A DNA stretch of 64,000 nucleotides from Streptomyces sp. M92 (GTDB lineage: Bacteria; Actinomycetota; Actinomycetes; Streptomycetales; Streptomycetaceae): positions 4,836,001 to 4,900,000 of the forward strand of contig NZ_CP101137.1 in assembly GCF_028473745.1 (NCBI RefSeq), written 5' to 3'. The position numbers and the translations under genes were made by a program. Below the pieces are notes generated by a model. That model did not search any database. It was given only the letters and a program-made list of their open reading frames with translations, and was not told where the DNA came from. Of the stretch, positions 49,666-57,046 are shown piece by piece. Numbering within the stretch: position 1 is the first letter of the stretch; each line of letters starts with the position of its first letter.

Positions 49666-50127
49666 TTACGGCACCACGGTCACCGGCCAGCGCCCCGCCT
49701 TCACCAGCCGCACCGCGACCGACCCCACGATCCGGTGCCCGGCCTGCTCCGAGGCGCCCACGACCACGGCGTCGGCCTTGAGCTCGTCGGCCGCCTTCAC
49801 CAGTCCGTTGTACGGATCACCGCGGAAGGTGTGGAACTCCCAGCGCACGTCGAATATCCCCTTGGCCCGCTCGGTCGCCTCCCGGATCCGGGCCACCAGG
49901 TCCTCGGCGATCTCGTCGGTCGTCTCCGCCACCGGAGCCCCGAGCGCGGCACCCGCCGCCAGCACCGGCTGCACGTACACCACGGCGAGCAGCGCGCGCT
50001 GCCGCCGGGCCAGGCCGCCGGCGTAGGCGGCCGCCCGCAGCGAGGAGTCGGAGCCGTCCACCCCGACGACGATGACCTTGGGTCCGTCCGTGCCCCGCTC
50101 GAACCGCTGGGCGTGCTGTTCCGTCAC
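49666..50127 (-). CDS. Universal stress protein (UspA family)
   Basis: A 153-residue single-domain Usp protein. The N-terminal strand KVIVVGVDGSDSSLRAAAYA and the C-terminal ATP-binding loop VVVGASEQAGHRIVGSVAVRLV, with its G-x2-G-x9-G(S/T)-like spacing, fit the ATP-binding UspFG-type group, though the usual Ser of the last motif is less clear. Such proteins bind ATP and act in stress or dormancy. ATG 50127 is the start; no other gene is close on this strand, and the VNTR lies 70 bases past its end. Confidence 0.9.
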   Translation of the reverse strand: MTEQHAQRFERGTDGPKVIVVGVDGSDSSLRAAAYAGGLARRQRALLAVVYVQPVLAAGAALGAPVAETTDEIAEDLVARIREATERAKGIFDVRWEFHTFRGDPYNGLVKAADELKADAVVVGASEQAGHRIVGSVAVRLVKAGRWPVTVVP

Positions 50128-50237
50128 GCGGCGAGGCTATCGGAGGCGCTCGCGACCCTGCTCCGTGCGGGTGGTTCCGTGCCGCCGCCCCGGTGTTTCT
50201 CAGGTGCGCCGGACCCCTGCCGGGCGACTGATGAGTC

Positions 50238-51074
50238 ATGCAGAAGGATCAGTTGCTCATCCGGCGCCGCGCCCTGCTGGCCGGTGTCGCGGCCGCCGGT
50301 GCGGTCGGCACCGCCGGCGTACTGGCGGTGGGTCCGGGGGGCGGACCGGCCCCGACGGCCGCGCCCGCCCCGGGCCCCGCGGCACGCCGCCCGCTCAAGC
50401 CGTCCGCCTACCGCCTCCAGCCCCTGACCGGGTACGGCGCGCCCGGAGACGCGCCCCGGCAGCCCCCGGTGCGCAGCGAGCCGATCCTGCGGGTGTCGGG
50501 CCGGGGCCGGATCATGATGCTCACCTTCGACGACGGCCCCGACGCCCGCTACACGCCGGACATCCTGGACACACTGGCCGAGTACGACGTGCGCGCGACG
50601 TTCTTCGTCTGCGGGGAGATGGCCGACCACAACCGGGACCTGCTGTCCCGGATGGCCGACGAGGGACACGTCGTCGGCAACCACACCTGGTCGCACCCGC
50701 TGCTGACCCGGCTGACCCGGCGCCGCATCCGCTCCGAGATGGAGCGCACGTGCGAGGTCGTCGAGCAGGCCTACGGGGAGGCGCCCCGCTGGTTCCGGGC
50801 CCCCTACGGGGCGTGGAACCGCGCAGCCTTCCAGCTCGGCGCGGAGCTGGGCATGGAACCGCTGGCCTGGACCGTGGACACCCTCGACTGGACCACCCCC
50901 GGCACCGGCACCATCGTCGAGCGGGTCGAGGACGGCGCCGCCCCCGGCGTCGTGGTGCTCTCGCACGACGCCGGGGGCGACCGCTCGCAGAGCGTCCGGG
51001 CCCTGCGCAGGTATCTGCCCGAGCTGCTGGACTCCGGCTACCACCTCACCGTCCCGCGCCGCCGGTTCGTCTGA
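50238..51074 (+). CDS. Exported polysaccharide deacetylase (NodB/CE4)
   Basis: A 278-residue exported enzyme that removes N-acetyl groups from chitin-like or peptidoglycan sugars. An N-terminal export signal with paired arginines (IRRRALLAGVAAAGAVG), possibly Tat-type, is followed by a Pro/Ala linker. The NodB domain carries motif 1 (MLTFDDGPD), motif 2 (GNHTWSHPLLT, the H-x3-H metal ligands), motif 3 (RWFRAPYGAWN) and the late VVLSHDAGG. All metal and catalytic residues are present, so it should be active. It is divergent from the stress-protein gene, 110 bases apart, and convergent with the sortase gene, 30 bases apart. Confidence 0.93.
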   Translation: MQKDQLLIRRRALLAGVAAAGAVGTAGVLAVGPGGGPAPTAAPAPGPAARRPLKPSAYRLQPLTGYGAPGDAPRQPPVRSEPILRVSGRGRIMMLTFDDGPDARYTPDILDTLAEYDVRATFFVCGEMADHNRDLLSRMADEGHVVGNHTWSHPLLTRLTRRRIRSEMERTCEVVEQAYGEAPRWFRAPYGAWNRAAFQLGAELGMEPLAWTVDTLDWTTPGTGTIVERVEDGAAPGVVVLSHDAGGDRSQSVRALRRYLPELLDSGYHLTVPRRRFV

Positions 51075-51104
51075 CGCCCGCCTCGCCCGAGGACCGGGGC
51101 CCGC

Positions 51105-51770
51105 TCAGCGGACCTCGGTCATCCGGGCGAAGGCGACGACGTTCCCCTCGTAGCCGTTCTGCTTGGAGAAACCCCCGCCGCAGGTGATGACCCGCAGTTC
51201 GGGGCTCCCCTTGGACGCGTACACCCGGTCGCCGGGGAAGTCGTCCTTCGCGAACACCTCGATGCCGTAGATCTCGAAGACCGCCGTCTTCCCGTCCTGG
51301 CGGTGCACCTCGACCTCGTTCCCCTTCTTGAGGGCGCCGAGTCCGTAGAAGACGGCGGGGCCCTGCTGGTTGTCGACGTGGCCGACCACGACCGCCGTGC
51401 CCTTCTCGCCCGGGGTGACCGCGCCGGTGAACCAGCCTGCCAGGTTCGGGTCCTCGGCGGGCGGCGCGTCGACCCAGCCCTCGGCGTCGAGGCCTACCGG
51501 CATGACGGGCGCGTCGACCTGGATGGCGGGGATGCCGACCCGGTCGGGCACCGAGTACGACAGCGGGGCGAGTCCCGTGGCGGGCTCGGCCTCGTCAGCG
51601 GCGCGAGCGTCCGAGGCGGCGGCCGACGCGGGCTGCGGCGGGCCCTGGTCGAACTCCCCCGAACCGTTCCGGATGAGCGCGAGCCCGGTCAGCAGCACCA
51701 GCGCTATCACGCCCCAGGGAGCGCGCTTCCTGCGCCGCTCCTCCTCTTCGGCCCACTCGGACGCGTCCAT
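51105..51770 (-). CDS. Class F/E-type sortase
   Basis: A 221-residue membrane-anchored transpeptidase that joins surface proteins to the cell wall. One N-terminal membrane helix (WGVIALVLLTGLALI) precedes a disordered linker and the sortase barrel. The catalytic His is in VVVGHVDNQQ, the Cys in RVITCGGGF and the Arg in FARMTEVR at the very end. ATG 51770 follows GGGGAAGG. It is divergent from a gene for a small exported protein with an Ig-like domain, and a related protein lies beyond that; neither shows an LPxTG/LAxTG motif, so they are not obvious substrates. Confidence 0.88.
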   Translation of the reverse strand: MDASEWAEEEERRRKRAPWGVIALVLLTGLALIRNGSGEFDQGPPQPASAAASDARAADEAEPATGLAPLSYSVPDRVGIPAIQVDAPVMPVGLDAEGWVDAPPAEDPNLAGWFTGAVTPGEKGTAVVVGHVDNQQGPAVFYGLGALKKGNEVEVHRQDGKTAVFEIYGIEVFAKDDFPGDRVYASKGSPELRVITCGGGFSKQNGYEGNVVAFARMTEVR

Positions 51771-52101
51771 TGGCCTTCCCCTCTCGACCCGGCCGTCGCC
51801 GTGTCGTTCGCGCATACGGGCACGCTAAGCGCCGCGCGGGCGACCGGCATCGGGGCGGTGGCGAACGGGTGGCGGGGCCGCCCGGCGGTGAGCCATCCGG
51901 GACGCGGCCGGACGGAATGGCCCGACAGTCCGTGACCTGCGGCGATATCGGCTCCCGCGGTTCCGGCCGGGTACGCCCCTCACCAGGACGGACCATTCCC
52001 GAAATGCGGCCCCGCGCAGGGCAACTGAGGGTCTTTCTGGGAGACGCTTTCTCGCCGATCGACCGGGGACGGGTCCCGGGGCGTCTTTCGCGGAGGATCA
52101 C
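51771..52101. other. Divergent promoter region of sortase and exported protein
   Basis: About 330 bases without a gene. A TAGCGT -10-like hexamer for the sortase lies on the minus strand at 51827-51822, though its -35 is weak. On the plus side GGAGGATC just before 52102 is the ribosome site of the next gene. No repeat or structured RNA is evident. Confidence 0.45.
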
Positions 52102-52596
52102 ATGCGCAACACTCGTGCCCTCGCGGCCGCCGGCGCCGCGGTCGCTGTCCTCGGGCTGGCCGCCCCCACGGCCACCGCGGGCGGCGACCACCACCAGCCG
52201 AGCAACATCGTCGCCCTGCCCAGTGTGATCGCCCGCGGCGGCCAGATGACCGTCACGGTCGACGGCTGCCCCCAGGGCGGCACGATGACCTCGGACGCCT
52301 TCCGGACGACCCACCTGACCCCGGTCAAGGGCGCCAACGAGACGTCCAAGGGCACCGCCACCATCAAGGAGGACGCCCGCCCGGGCTCGTACGACATCAC
52401 CGTCAACTGCTCGGGCCGGCGCCTGACGCGTCCGGCCGCCTTCACCGTCATCGGCGGCGTCCGCGGCGGCATCGGCGGCAGCAGCACCAGCGGGGCCACC
52501 CCGACCGACATCGCGATCGGCGGCGGACTCGTCGCCGCGGCCGTCGCCGGTGGCGGCCTGTTCTGGATGCGCCGCCGCGCCGAGCGCCGCTACTGA
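52102..52596 (+). CDS. Exported, membrane-anchored protein with Ig-like domain
   Basis: A 164-residue protein. The signal peptide ends at ATATA (residue ~26). A short beta-domain with two Cys (VTVDGCPQGG and ITVNCSGRR) follows, with the pattern of a bacterial Ig-like fold. After a Gly/Ser linker come one C-terminal membrane helix (GGGLVAAAVAGGGLFWM) and a basic tail MRRRAERR. That end resembles a sortase sorting tail but has no LPxTG-type motif. It shares this layout with the convergent gene at 52736-53248 (two Cys, C-terminal helix, RRR), so they are probably paralogues. ATG 52102 has GAGGA nine bases before. Confidence 0.75.
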   Translation: MRNTRALAAAGAAVAVLGLAAPTATAGGDHHQPSNIVALPSVIARGGQMTVTVDGCPQGGTMTSDAFRTTHLTPVKGANETSKGTATIKEDARPGSYDITVNCSGRRLTRPAAFTVIGGVRGGIGGSSTSGATPTDIAIGGGLVAAAVAGGGLFWMRRRAERRY

Positions 52597-52735
52597 CCCG
52601 TCCCCGCAGGCCGCCGTACGGGCTCCGCCTTCGGGGGCGGACCCGTCCGGACCCCTTCGGCACCGACACGGCAGTTCGACGGCAGTTCGCCCCGGACCCG
52701 CGAAGGGTCCGGGGCGAACTCCCGTCGGTGGAGGC

Positions 52736-53248
52736 TCAGGCCGCGTCCTCGCCGGACCGGCGGCGCGAGAGGTGGTACGCCGCGCCGACCGAGCCCGCGA
52801 CGAGCAGGGCGCCGAGCCCGATCTCGGTCATGTCGAGCCCGGCGACGCTGCCGCCCTCGCCGGCGTGGACGCCCTTGTCGGGGTGGCGGGGCTGGTGCGT
52901 GGGACGGTCGGAGTGGCCGCCCGCGATGGTCAGGTCCAGGGTCTCGGTCCTGCCGTCGCAGGCGAACTTCACCTCGTAGACCGCCCCGCGCCTGGCATCC
53001 TGGTCGACCTCCGCCGTCGCCGAGTGCTCGCGCCGCGGGATGGTGACCGTGTCGAACACCGCCGATGAGACGGTGACGCGGCCCTCGCAGCCCCCGGCCC
53101 CGCGGCCCACCCCCAGCGTCACCTCCCCGCCGGGCGCGACGGTGGCGGGGCTGAGGGTGAAGCCGAACGTCGAACCGTGGGCCGGTACACAGGCGGAGAG
53201 GGCGGCGACGCCCAGCAGTGCGACCGAGGCGGCGGGTATCGCGCGCAT
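52736..53248 (-). CDS. Exported, membrane-anchored protein, paralogue of 52102-52596
   Basis: A 170-residue protein with a lipoprotein-like signal (VALLGVAALSAC, Cys 20). An Ig-like domain follows (LSPATVAPGGEVTLGVGRG; GGCEGRVTVSS; EVKFACDGRTETLDL) with two Cys, then a His/Pro/Asp linker, a C-terminal membrane helix (IGLGALLVAGSVGAAYHL) and the basic end SRRRSGED. The order is the same as in the convergent neighbour. Function unknown. If both ends are membrane-linked (lipid plus helix), the Ig domain would lie in the wall space close to the membrane. Confidence 0.75.
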   Translation of the reverse strand: MRAIPAASVALLGVAALSACVPAHGSTFGFTLSPATVAPGGEVTLGVGRGAGGCEGRVTVSSAVFDTVTIPRREHSATAEVDQDARRGAVYEVKFACDGRTETLDLTIAGGHSDRPTHQPRHPDKGVHAGEGGSVAGLDMTEIGLGALLVAGSVGAAYHLSRRRSGEDAA

Positions 53249-53435
53249 GTGAATCCTCCGGGTCCCGAGGAGCAGCGGGCGGACCTGTTCCGCTCACGCC
53301 AGGAATGCACCTCTATGTCCGAAACGCTAGGAACCCGGAAGGTCCGCCGCGATCGCAGTCGCGCGAATGGGGCAGCCGTGTGGGCCGCTCAGGGGACGCC
53401 GACGGCGTGTCGGGCGCCCCCTGGCGCGGGGAACC

Positions 53436-54200
53436 TCAGTCCCGTGCTCCGGGGAAGAGGTTGAGGAACGGGTCCGTCGACGCCGCCACACCGCGGCTGA
53501 ACGGTGCGTCGAAGTCCCAGATGAGGAAGAGCAGGAAGGCGATCAGCGCCGAGAACAGCCCGGCCAGGACCAGTTCACGGGCCGTGCGCCGGATCTGCAG
53601 GGCGAAGACCATTCCGACCGTGACGACACCGCCCGTGATGAGGCCGAACCACACCACGCCCGGCATCGTCGCACCGGTCGACTCCGCGCGGGCGATGCGG
53701 GCCTGGTCCGCGGCGGTCACCTGGTCGACGAGCGGCTGGTACGCCTGGGCCTCGAAGTCCGTCCTCGGTTCGTAGTCCGTGACGTCCGCCCGGACGCGGT
53801 CGAGGAGCTCGGTGCCGCGCTCGGTCACCTCGCCCCGGTCGGCCATCACCTTCCACTCGGTGGTGACGACGTGTCCGACATAGGCGTTGACATCCTCCCG
53901 GATGCGGTCACGGACGTCGGGCGGGTAGACGCGGACGCGTTCCGAGATCTCGTGCAGCGCGACCGCCTCCGCCTGGACGTGGTCCTGGGCGGCGCTGCGC
54001 GCCTCCCAGACACCCGCGATGGCCAAGCCCAGGACGATGGCGTACACCACACCGATCCACATCGTCATGTACTCGATGACGTCCGGGGTCTCGGTGATGT
54101 CCTCGTCGTCGGACGCCCGGCGGTGCCGCACGAAGGTGATGATGACCACCACGACACCGGCGGCCACCATCGCGAGGGTGAGAACAAGCCATTCCGGCAA
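53436..54200 (-). CDS. DUF4239-type membrane protein (bestrophin-like)
   Basis: A 254-residue protein with two N-terminal membrane helices (WLVLTLAMVAAGVVVVIITF; MWIGVVYAIVLGLAIAGVW), a long helical cytoplasmic or outer domain (~75-185), and two C-terminal helices (LITGGVVTVGMVFAL; VLAGLFSALIAFLLFLIW). This is the DUF4239 pattern, whose members may be bestrophin-like channels; no function is proven. I chose TTG 54200 because GGAG lies six bases before it; the GTG at 54227 would overlap the upstream gene and has no site. It follows the Pro-rich gene on the same strand after 16 bases, so the two are likely one operon. Confidence 0.8.
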   Translation of the reverse strand: MPEWLVLTLAMVAAGVVVVIITFVRHRRASDDEDITETPDVIEYMTMWIGVVYAIVLGLAIAGVWEARSAAQDHVQAEAVALHEISERVRVYPPDVRDRIREDVNAYVGHVVTTEWKVMADRGEVTERGTELLDRVRADVTDYEPRTDFEAQAYQPLVDQVTAADQARIARAESTGATMPGVVWFGLITGGVVTVGMVFALQIRRTARELVLAGLFSALIAFLLFLIWDFDAPFSRGVAASTDPFLNLFPGARD

Positions 54201-54216
54201 GACAGGCTCCAGGGGA

Positions 54217-54831
54217 TCAGCGCGCACGGAGCGCGGCGACGGCGACCACCGCGGGCACCGTGATGAGCAGGACGAAGACGAGCGGCGAGGTGGCCCCGCG
54301 GGAGGACCGCTGCTGCGGACGGGCGGCGCGGTAGCGCGGGTAGTGCACCGGACTCAGCGACGGCCGGGGCGTGGGCGTGACGGACGGGGAGGGTGCGGGG
54401 GGCGCCGGCCGGTCCGGTACGGGGGTGGGCGCCGGCGGAGGGGCCGGGGGCGGGGTCGGCGCGGGCCGCTCCGGTGCCGGTCGCGGGGGCGGCGCGGGAG
54501 GCGGCGCTCGGGTCTCGGGGGGCGGCGGCCGACGGTTCGGGTTCCGGCTCGGGCGGTGGCGGGGGGGAGTGGGCTTCGGCGGTGGCGGCGCGGGCGTCGG
54601 CGGCGGAGCGGGCGGAGGCGTCGGGGAGGGCTCGGGGCACGCCGGGAAGGTGGGCCAGGTGCCGCTCCCGGCGACCGCCACGGCGTCGACGCCGCCCGGT
54701 CCCGTCGAGGCGTACGCGCAGGCGTCCGCCCGCGCCGGGCCGACCGGCGCGCCGACGAGCGTGAACGTCAGCGTCACCAGGGCCAACACCCGTCCGGCAC
54801 AGGCGGATCGGGTCGGTTCGGGTCCATGCAC
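54217..54831 (-). CDS. Exported proline-rich, membrane-anchored protein
   Basis: A 204-residue protein from GTG 54831. The signal peptide (VLALVTLTFTLVGAPVGPARA) is followed by a short folded part with two Cys (ADACAYASTGPGG; PTFPACPEPS), then about 110 residues of Pro-rich repeats (PPAPPPTPAPPPPKP and similar). One C-terminal membrane helix (PLVFVLLITVPAVVAVAAL) ends the chain at a basic RAR. It would present the folded part away from the membrane on a stiff Pro stalk. The frame is open much further upstream, but that part is not signal-like; the start remains uncertain. It precedes the DUF4239 gene. Confidence 0.65.
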   Translation of the reverse strand: MHGPEPTRSACAGRVLALVTLTFTLVGAPVGPARADACAYASTGPGGVDAVAVAGSGTWPTFPACPEPSPTPPPAPPPTPAPPPPKPTPPRHRPSRNPNRRPPPPETRAPPPAPPPRPAPERPAPTPPPAPPPAPTPVPDRPAPPAPSPSVTPTPRPSLSPVHYPRYRAARPQQRSSRGATSPLVFVLLITVPAVVAVAALRAR

Positions 54832-55055
54832 GAGCAGATCATGAGGCCCGCGTGGGCCGGGACAGTCCCGATTACCGGACGATTGGCCCGAAGGAGGTAC
54901 ACGGGGCGGTCGGCGGTTTGACCGGCGCGGCATGGCTCGGGCCCGGAAAAGAAAACCGTGCCCCGGTTGAACACGACCGGCGTCCGCGTGCGTACCCAGT
55001 GTCGTGCGGCGGCGCGCGGCCGTCCCGGAACCTTCGTGACGATCGGGGATTGACG

Positions 55056-56006
55056 ATGAAGACCTCCTGGCGGAGTGCCTCACTCGTGGTGGGCGCCGCG
55101 GTGGTGCTGGCGCTGACGACGGCGTGCGGCCAGGACGGCGGCGGCGCCACCGGCAGCCAGAACGTGGGCGCCACGGCCGCGCCCGGAGACGTCGGCGACA
55201 TCGGCACCGGGGCCGGCGAGGGACTGGGCAGCGGCACCGGCGCGAACGCCCAGGCGTCGGCGAACGCGCCGCAGCCCGCGGGCAAGCTGTCGGTCTCCAC
55301 GAACGCCGAGATCGGCGAACTGGTGACCGACGGAGCGGGCCGTACCCTCTACCGCTTCGACGCGGACACCGCCAAGCCGCCCAAGACGACCTGCGAGAAC
55401 GACTGCGCCACCGCCTGGCCGCCCGTGGCCGCCGACGACGCGCTGGCCGGCGAGGGCATCGACGAGGAGCTGCTCGGCGAGGTCACCCGGCCCGACGGCA
55501 CCAAGCAGCTCACCATCGGCGGCTGGCCGGCCTACCGCTACGCCAAGGACACCGCCGCGGGAGACGCCAAGGGCCAGGGTGTGGGCGGCAAGTGGTACGC
55601 GCTGGCCGCCGACGGCAAGAAGGCCGAGGCGGACGACGCGCCCGGACTGTCCACCCGCGACGACCCGAAGCTCGGTGAGATCGTCGTCGACGGGAACGGG
55701 ATGACCGTCTACCGCTTCATGAAGGACGAGGCCTGGCCGAAGCCCGTGTCGGCGTGCACCGGCGAGTGCCTGGAGAAGTGGCCCATTGTGGCGCCCGTGG
55801 AACCGAACGACACCGAGGGCGTCGTGAAGAAGGACCTGATGACCTTCACCCGCCCCGACGGGGCCGAGCAGCAGACGGTCGACTGCTGGCCGATCTACAC
55901 CTTCGCCGGTGACAAGAAGCCCGGCGACACCAACGGCCAGGGCGTCGGCGGCACCTGGTACGCCGTGTCGCCCGACGGCAAGCCGGTCGGCGCGCCGAAG
56001 AAGTAG
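55056..56006 (+). CDS. Lipoprotein with two secreted-repeat (Lipoprotein_15) domains, SCO0930-like
   Basis: A 316-residue lipoprotein. The lipobox is LTTAC (Cys 24), followed by a Gly/Ala-rich linker to about residue 75. Two PF03640-type repeats follow: TDGAGRTLYRFDADTAKPPK with C-x3-C (CENDC) and WPAYRYAKD; and VDGNGMTVYRFMKDEAWPKP with CTGEC and WPIYTFAGD. Each repeat ends in a KGQGVGGKWYAL-like segment. The Cys pairs and paired aromatic residues suggest a redox, haem or metal-linked role, which is not proven. ATG 55056 is the start; the long upstream frame is a shadow. It matches, from memory, SCO0930 in position relative to rmdA. Confidence 0.85.
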   Translation: MKTSWRSASLVVGAAVVLALTTACGQDGGGATGSQNVGATAAPGDVGDIGTGAGEGLGSGTGANAQASANAPQPAGKLSVSTNAEIGELVTDGAGRTLYRFDADTAKPPKTTCENDCATAWPPVAADDALAGEGIDEELLGEVTRPDGTKQLTIGGWPAYRYAKDTAAGDAKGQGVGGKWYALAADGKKAEADDAPGLSTRDDPKLGEIVVDGNGMTVYRFMKDEAWPKPVSACTGECLEKWPIVAPVEPNDTEGVVKKDLMTFTRPDGAEQQTVDCWPIYTFAGDKKPGDTNGQGVGGTWYAVSPDGKPVGAPKK

Positions 56007-56233
56007 CGGCCTGACGCCCGCCACTTCCGGCGCGCGCGACCCGAGGGCCGTCCCCTCCGCACCCAGGCGGAGGGGACGGCCCCGTTCGCGTGCCCCGGCC
56101 CACCTCGGCGCGTGGCACGTGCCGCGGGCAGTGACCGGGAACGGACGGTCAATTTCCGGTTGGACTCGCCCGTTTGGCGGGCGATCAGTAGCCTCTGCTC
56201 GAACACCGGATCGCCTATGCCTTGGAGAGCTAG

Positions 56234-57046
56234 ATGGAGCGTCCCGCCTGGGCCCCCCGCAGCATCGACATTTCGGTGCCCAGCGTGTCCCGGATCTACG
56301 ACTTCTACCTGGGCGGTTCGCACAACTTCGAGGTGGACCGGGAAGCGGCCCGCAAGGCCATGGAGTTCATGCCGGGACTCCCCAAGACCATGCAGGCGAA
56401 CCGGGCGTTCATGCGCCGCGCGGTGCGCTTCGCGGCCGCGGAGGGCATCGACCAGTTCCTGGACATCGGCTCCGGCATCCCCACCTTCGGCAACGTCCAC
56501 GAGGTGGCCGCGCGCAGCCGCCCCGGCTCCCGCGTCGTCTACGTCGACCACGACCCGGTGGCGGTCGCGCACAGCGAGGCGGTCCTGGCGGGCAACGACG
56601 ACGCGGGCGTCGTGGCCGCCGACCTCCTCAAGCCCCGGGAGATCCTCGCCAGTCCCCAGGTGGAGCGGCTGATCGACCTGAATCGGCCGGTGGCCCTGCT
56701 GCTGGTTGCCATACTGCACTTCGTGGAAGACGCGGACGACCCCTACGGTGCGGTGGCCGAGTTGAGCGACGCGCTCGCGCCGGGCAGCATGCTCGTCCTC
56801 ACGCATGCCTCGTTCGAGGGGATTCCGCTGCCCGCGGAGCGGGCCGGGGGCGCGGTGGACGTGTACAAGGACATCCGCAACCCGCTGATCATGCGCTCGC
56901 GCGACGAGATCGCGCGGTTCTTCGAGGGGTACGACATGGTGGAACCCGGACTTGTGCCGATGCCGCGCTGGCGGCCGGAGGGGGCGCCGGAGGACGAGGA
57001 CCCGTACGCCTTCTCCGGGTTCGCCGGCGTGGGGCGTACGGCGTGA
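56234..57046 (+). CDS. DUF574 SAM-dependent methyltransferase-like protein
   Basis: A 270-residue protein of the S-adenosyl-methyltransferase family PF04672, which is greatly expanded in Streptomyces. The family opening VSRIYDFYLGGSHNFEVDRE is followed by NRAFMRRAVRFAA, the SAM-binding strand FLDIGSGIPTFGNVHE, VVYVDHDPVAVAHS and the late LTHASFEG. The substrate is unknown. Its stop overlaps the start of rmdA by four bases (GTGA, 57043-57046), so the methyltransferase and the c-di-GMP protein are co-translated. Start ATG 56234, ten bases after a GGAGAG. Confidence 0.9.
   Translation: MERPAWAPRSIDISVPSVSRIYDFYLGGSHNFEVDREAARKAMEFMPGLPKTMQANRAFMRRAVRFAAAEGIDQFLDIGSGIPTFGNVHEVAARSRPGSRVVYVDHDPVAVAHSEAVLAGNDDAGVVAADLLKPREILASPQVERLIDLNRPVALLLVAILHFVEDADDPYGAVAELSDALAPGSMLVLTHASFEGIPLPAERAGGAVDVYKDIRNPLIMRSRDEIARFFEGYDMVEPGLVPMPRWRPEGAPEDEDPYAFSGFAGVGRTA

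Noticed and set aside
55909..56233. Long upstream extension of the rmdA frame
   Set aside because: It reads through the lipoprotein and methyltransferase genes in another frame; the GTGA overlap at 57043 and family length give the real start.
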